NCBI GenBank assembly: GCA_032622095.1
Contig: CP136061.1
Location: 3,348,001-3,412,000 of the forward strand
Direction: 5' to 3'
From: Siphonodentalium dalli
Taxonomy: Eukaryota; Mollusca; Scaphopoda; Gadilida; Siphonodentaliidae
Length of the DNA stretch: 64,000 nucleotides
The position numbers and the translations under genes are program-made. Position 1 is the first letter of the stretch. Each line of letters opens with the position of its first letter. Shown piece by piece: positions 59,607 through 64,000 of the stretch. A model generated the notes under the pieces. It searched no databases. It was not told where the DNA came from and saw nothing but the letters and a program-made list of their open reading frames with translations.

Positions 59607-60463
59607 GTTGCAGAGTTCAATAGATCATCGCAATGACGATGGTTGCGTTCATAATATTTTTCGTACAGCAAGCGCCAAAACCGACTGCATATTCAATTTT
59701 GATAGCTGATCTGCATGATAATTTAAACTCACCCTTTCCCGTCTGGTTCAGTTTAAATAATTAGCAGAACTTACTTAACAGACACTTATAATTTCTGTTG
59801 CAGAGTTCAATAGTTCATCGCAATGACGATGGGTGCGTTCATAATATTTTTCGTACAGCAAGCGCCAAAACAGACTGCTTATTCAATTTTGATAGCTGAT
59901 CCGCATGATAATTTAAATTCACCCTTTCCCGTCTGGTTCAGTTTAAATAATTAGCAGAACTTACTTAATTAAAGGTACTCAACCCGATAAAACTCCTCTC
60001 AATTACTATTTCAATGGCTTCGGGGGTCAAAAATATTTGATTCGAGTCGAGGAAGTCACCCATCAAAGCTCAGATTTGTTAGATATCGATTTTAGAAATC
60101 TATTATTTTTCATTATCGGGAATTCTTCCTGGCCCAGTACGTAGTCAATTATTACCACTTGATTATAGAGTTATCCATCCTTGTCTGTTTGAATAGAATT
60201 TTGGCGTAAAATCTCGAGCATGTTACCAAATTGACGGCAGTTATATGTACTCATCTCGAGAACATAAGAATTTTCAAAAATCAATATCTAATAACTCTGA
60301 GCTTTGTTTGATGGGTTCCTCGACTCGAATCAAATATTTTTTACCCCCAAAGCCAAAGAAATAGTAATATAGGACCCTCTGATCGGATTATTGTTGTTGT
60401 AATCTGTTGAGATGGGGACCCTCTTTACGGGTTGAGTACCTTTAACAGACACTTATAATTTCT
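59607..60463 (+). repeat. 190-bp tandem duplication, second copy split by a MITE
   Basis: Copy one is 59607-59796 and copy two starts at 59797, both with GTTGCAGAGTTCAATAG, GCGTTCATAATATTTTTCG and AAATAATTAGCAGAACTTAC. Copy one continues TTAACAGACACTTATAATTT without interruption. Copy two has the MITE 59969-60445 at the same TTAA and then resumes CAGACACTTATAATTTCT (60446-60463). The copies are about 95% identical. Confidence 0.92.
59969..60445. mobile_element. TTAA-flanked MITE family C, copy 2 (477 bp)
   Basis: Ends TTAAAGGTACTCAACCCG / CGGGTTGAGTACCTTTAA. A second inverted pair lies within: TTTGATTCGAGTCGAGGAA / TTCCTCGACTCGAATCAAA and a CAAAGCTCAGA / CTCTGAGCTTTG pair, so the element is largely a foldback. 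TTAA at 59965-59968 and 60442-60445 matches the single TTAA (59775-59778) of the empty duplicate. Copies one and three are at 21157-21587 and 26978-27196. No coding. Confidence 0.9.
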
Positions 60464-61177
60464 CATTAATCGATCGTCCATGGACAAAAAATATAGATGG
60501 TGCGTGTTTCTATAATATGAAATTGTGTAAACTATTATATAAATAGTAAATTATATAAAAGCACCACCCATTAAAGGCACTCATCGCTCAGCCCTATAGA
60601 CACATATTAATCATTGCACAAATCTAACATACTTCATGAACTTGTACCATAATTTGTCCTTCTTAATACCTTTATTGTTGTTATTGCTGTTGTTATTTTG
60701 CTCTGTATCGATATACTCTGACTCTTTATATCTCAGTTCCCACCCAATTCATATTTTATTTTATTTTTTCATAAATGCTCATCTGATCAAAATGATGCCA
60801 AAGCCGAAGTACTTATACCATTTTTATCATTTAGCTTATAAATGGAAATTTGCCTCGTTATTCGCGTCGTGAACTTGGGAAAATCCGTGGTCACTAACAG
60901 AAATAAACGTTGTTTTTAGCTTAAAATTCAATTCGAAAACTCTTTCCCTTAAACAACTTGAAATACTGCAATCAATTTCCCGAGTTCACAGTGCGAAGCT
61001 ATCATAATTAATATACCCACACAAGAAAATTCTTCCCATGAAAACAAATGCATCTTACATTGTCTAAAATTATTTTCAGGTGCAACGTCGTGTGCGGACC
61101 GAACTTAAACCACGGGTATATGCTAACTGATCTGAACAAGGGCACATATGTTGTATCAAATATCATCAAATCACATA
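60464..61177. other. Unassigned sequence upstream of the LINE
   Basis: May include the 5' untranslated region of the retroelement but shows no identifiable promoter. A TTGTTGTTATTGCTGTTGTT tract lies at about 60674-60693. No gene seen. Confidence 0.45.
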
Positions 61178-63475
61178 ATGGCCACAAATAACGTAACACT
61201 GAGTGAGGTTAGGGAAGCGCCTAATTTCGATCTTGCCGCCAAATGGGCTAGCCTAGAGGAAGACGAAGAACAAACTTTGTCCATTTTTGATAAAAACAAT
61301 TGCCGTTACTTCTCAACTTTACAAGCAAAAGATATTCTCAACAAGAAGAATAAACTGTCAATGTTCGGTCTTAACTGCAGAAGCATCAATGCAAATTTTG
61401 AAAATTTACAGAATCTTTTATGTGACCTGAAAATAAATGACAACAATCTTGATATAATAGCGCTAACCGGAACATTTAAAATACACCAAGCATCGGACTT
61501 TAAACTCTCCGGTTATCATCCCATAAAATTTAAATCAAGGCCTGATCACGATGATGGTAGGGGTGGTGTTGGTATTTACATAAGAGACACTATTACGTAT
61601 AAAAACAGACCCGATCTATCAATATTTATCCCACATGTTATTGAAACTGTGTTCATTGAGCTTGAATTCGGAAAACATGAAATATATATCATAGGATGTA
61701 TTTATAGACCTAACACGGCACCAAAAGCTGACATTGACAAGTTTGCCTCTAAATTCGACGAAATCTTAGATATAATCAAAAATCATAAGACTTATATAAT
61801 CGGTGATTTCAATATCGATCTACTAAATTTCGATGCGCACAATAAAACAAACGACTTTTTAAACAATGTATTCACACGAGGATTCGTGCCCATGATAACA
61901 AAACCGACAAGAATGACCGATCACTCAGCGACCCTTATCGATCATATATACACAAATAATCTTCGAAACGAGCACTGCTCTGGTATAGTTACATGTGATT
62001 TGTCAGATCACTTTGGGGTATTTCTCACTGACACCGAAGGTCATAACGGACATAAACGATTAAAAACCCCACAAGAAACCATGCGCACTCCCCGACTAAA
62101 CTTTTCCCAAGAAAATATTAATAAATTCAACGATACTCTTAAATCGTGTAATTTCCATTCGGTTTGTGATTGTGATAATGCAGATCAAGCATACGAAAAC
62201 TTTTTGGATATCTATTTGACAGCATACAACGTAGCTTTTCCGCCCATTACCCGAAACATACCCACAAAATTCATCAAACGCGAACCATGGATGACCACCG
62301 GATTAATAAGATCTTCACTTAAGAAACAAGAACTATATACCCGTAAACTAAGCTCGCCTTCCTCCATCCATACGAATTCCTACCTCAAATATCGACAACT
62401 ATATAACAAACTTATCCGGAAAAGTAGAAGCATGTATTACTGTGAGATATTAGAAAAGAATAAGTATAGTTTAAAAGAAACATGGAAGACCCTCAAAGGT
62501 GCAATAAAACGAGACAAAAATACGGGTGGCTACCCGAATGTTCTACATGATAACAACATACAGTTTACAAATCCTGACACTATCGCTGAAAAATTTAATG
62601 ACTATTTTTCCAATATAGGTCAAAAAACCACAGAACTTATTGAAAATCACACATATGTAAACTTCCTCGATTATTTAACGAATAGACAAAGCAACGAGCT
62701 AAATATTACGCCCACCACAATCCAAGAGGTTATTTTAACTTGCTACTCAATGAATGGAAAAACCAGCAGTGACTTTAATGGAATATCTACAAAACTGATG
62801 AAGGAAACCATATTTTCTGTAGCACCAGCATTAAAGCATATATTCAACTTGTCGTTCAAACAAGGTCATGTTCCCAACAAAATGAAAATAGCTAAAGTTG
62901 TACCAACACCGAAAAATAGTGACAAGGGGGATATAAACAATTATCGTCCAATAAGCATTCTTCCCGCATTTTCTAAACTACTCGAAAAACTCATGCAAAA
63001 ACGTTTAGTTGATTTTCTTAATGAATCGGACATCTTATTTAAACATCAGTACGGATTTCGCCCAAACGATTCAACTTTTCATCCCATCATTCATCTACTG
63101 GATCATGTTGTGAAAAATAACGACAAGCCCACGAAAGATTCCACCGTAGCCCTTTTTCTTGATCTGTCCAAAGCTTTTGACACAATAAACCACGAAATCT
63201 TACTTACAAAAATTGAACATTATGGAATTAGAGGCATGGCAAACAACTGGTTTCGAAGCTATCTCAATGAGAGACGACAATACGTATAATTCAATGGAAG
63301 CTAGTCAAATCTCCTAAAAACATCATGTGGTGTTCCTCAGGGATCCTTACTCGGGCCCATAATTGTTCTCCTCTACGTGAACGATATGTCAAATGCAACT
63401 ACTATGGATCTCTTATCATATGCCGACGATACAACCATTATGGCCAGTGATCAAAATGAAGCGTTAAGGGTGGAT
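61178..63475 (+). pseudogene. Non-LTR retrotransposon ORF2 (endonuclease + reverse transcriptase), decayed
   Basis: I chose the ATG at 61178 (ACATAATGGC, good context); an in-frame ATG-less extension reaches 61148. Residues here are numbered from 61148. An AP-type endonuclease spans about 70-295: LNCRS (N76), [21 protein letters not shown] (D220, N222) and the terminal SDHFGVF (D287, H288). The usual catalytic ALTET motif reads ALTGT, so the conserved Glu is Gly108. A linker is followed by reverse transcriptase from about 575: [19 protein letters not shown], and [12 protein letters not shown] holding the first catalytic Asp (D672). TAA at 63287 and TAG at 63302 interrupt the same frame, which then continues with GVPQGSLLGP (63329 on) and the catalytic SYADDTTI (YADD 63419-63430). 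Similarity ends near 63475, so thumb and tail are missing. The motif set fits the Jockey/CR1/L2 group. With two stops, a lost Glu and 3' truncation it cannot move itself. Confidence 0.93.
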
Positions 63476-63735
63476 ACACACATGCATGTAATCTCTGTAA
63501 TTATCGTGTATTTGGCGTTTTACATGGATCATACAGACCATGTAATATGTGTCTGTTGACAACCCAATCATTACGGCTATGTTTGACCACAGTGAGCCCA
63601 GCTCTGAACGTGCAGAGTACCGTTGACTGAACGAAGTCGTCAGGCCGCTTAAAATAATTGTTCGCGCGATAACCCAAATGTTGGACTTCCTGTTTAAATC
63701 ATTGTCAGTCGTCTCTTGATTTTTGTATACAAGTG
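63476..63735. other. Unassigned sequence after the truncated LINE
   Basis: No repeat family recognised. It begins abruptly after the reverse-transcriptase similarity, which marks a deletion or insertion junction. Confidence 0.4.
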
Positions 63736-63972
63736 ATGGCCCCAGGATTTCCCCAACGCAGGGGCTATGATCCCCAACATGGGAGGGGGCAATATTATCA
63801 GGAGTTCCTTACGCAGGGGCTATATGATCCCCGACTTGGGGCTATATATGATCCCGAAAGCTACCAGACGGGGTGGCTAACTCTGAGCTATTTAAGTAAA
63901 ACATATTATATTGTACTTTCTTACCCAGATTATTCCGACCGATACATTCAACTAAGTCCCTTGGATATTTGA
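63736..63972 (+). CDS. Unrecognised short frame with YDP repeats (candidate exon)
   Basis: ATG at 63736 in a favourable context (GTGATGG) opens 78 codons beginning MAPGFPQRRGYDPQHGRGQY. YDP recurs three times within the first 45 residues, in a Gly/Pro/Tyr/Gln-rich low-complexity stretch; the later part is Tyr/Leu-rich and may be intron read-through. The DNA repeats GGGGCTATATGATCCCC three times, which is itself near-palindromic, so the coding appearance could come from a small tandem repeat. No domain, signal peptide or clear donor site is visible. The window ends 28 bases after the stop. Confidence 0.28.
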   Translation: MAPGFPQRRGYDPQHGRGQYYQEFLTQGLYDPRLGAIYDPESYQTGWLTLSYLSKTYYIVLSYPDYSDRYIQLSPLDI

Positions 63973-64000
63973 AGCTTCCGAAACCCCACGCCAAGCAAGC

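Noticed and set aside
1-64000. tRNA, rRNA or CRISPR features
   Set aside because: Scanning for B-box-like GGTTCGAATCC and rRNA landmarks gave nothing. The repeats are tandem or palindromic, without CRISPR-type unique spacers or cas genes.

Overview
The window looks like intergenic or intronic nuclear DNA of an invertebrate animal. It is AT-rich and has no rRNA, no recognisable tRNA, no operon-like gene packing and no long host reading frame. It is packed with tandem repeats, hairpin MITEs, Helitrons and a non-LTR retrotransposon. Frequent TACATGTA-type palindromes and the element mix would fit a marine lophotrochozoan (mollusc, annelid or brachiopod), but that is inference; the species cannot be read from this sequence. 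Most short open frames are chance products of repeats.

Layout. 1-6.6 kb: two copies of one TIR element (1-360 truncated by the window edge, 6119-6597 complete) flank a 39/32-bp minisatellite (767-2608) that carries a 580-bp higher-order repeat. 6.6-13.4 kb: mostly featureless DNA, then a Helitron-like element (about 11371-13355). 14.4-17.6 kb: a chain of unrelated tandem arrays. 18180-18461: the only convincing host-like coding piece, a TPR-encoding exon with a good splice donor. 19.2-21.7 kb: a long-TIR element and an AACATTG-rich array interrupted by a TTAA-flanked MITE. 23.3-25.9 kb: a 37-bp array, a palindrome array, and a hairpin MITE into which a 1,100-bp element with an 8-bp target duplication has inserted.

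26-42 kb: relics of the same MITE families, a second copy of the minisatellite's leader (31118-31490), a perfect 53-bp palindrome, and two Helitrons joined end to start at 35363/35364. 42.6-44.9 kb: two more arrays. 45038-46740: a Helitron with both ends intact. 47163-57178: a 1.34-kb tandem array, one unit of which is split by a 5,455-bp foldback element; neighbouring units preserve the empty site. 57571-57778: a hairpin MITE copy with strongly one-sided A-to-G change. 59.6-60.5 kb: a 190-bp tandem duplication, the second copy filled by a TTAA MITE and the first left empty. 61178-63475: a decayed endonuclease/reverse-transcriptase element. The window ends in an unrecognised YDP-repeat frame.

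The genes do not form a pathway. The value of the window is a layered record of transposition: in at least three places the pre-insertion state is present beside the filled one or follows from an exact target duplication. All alignments were done by eye, so percentages and counts are approximate.
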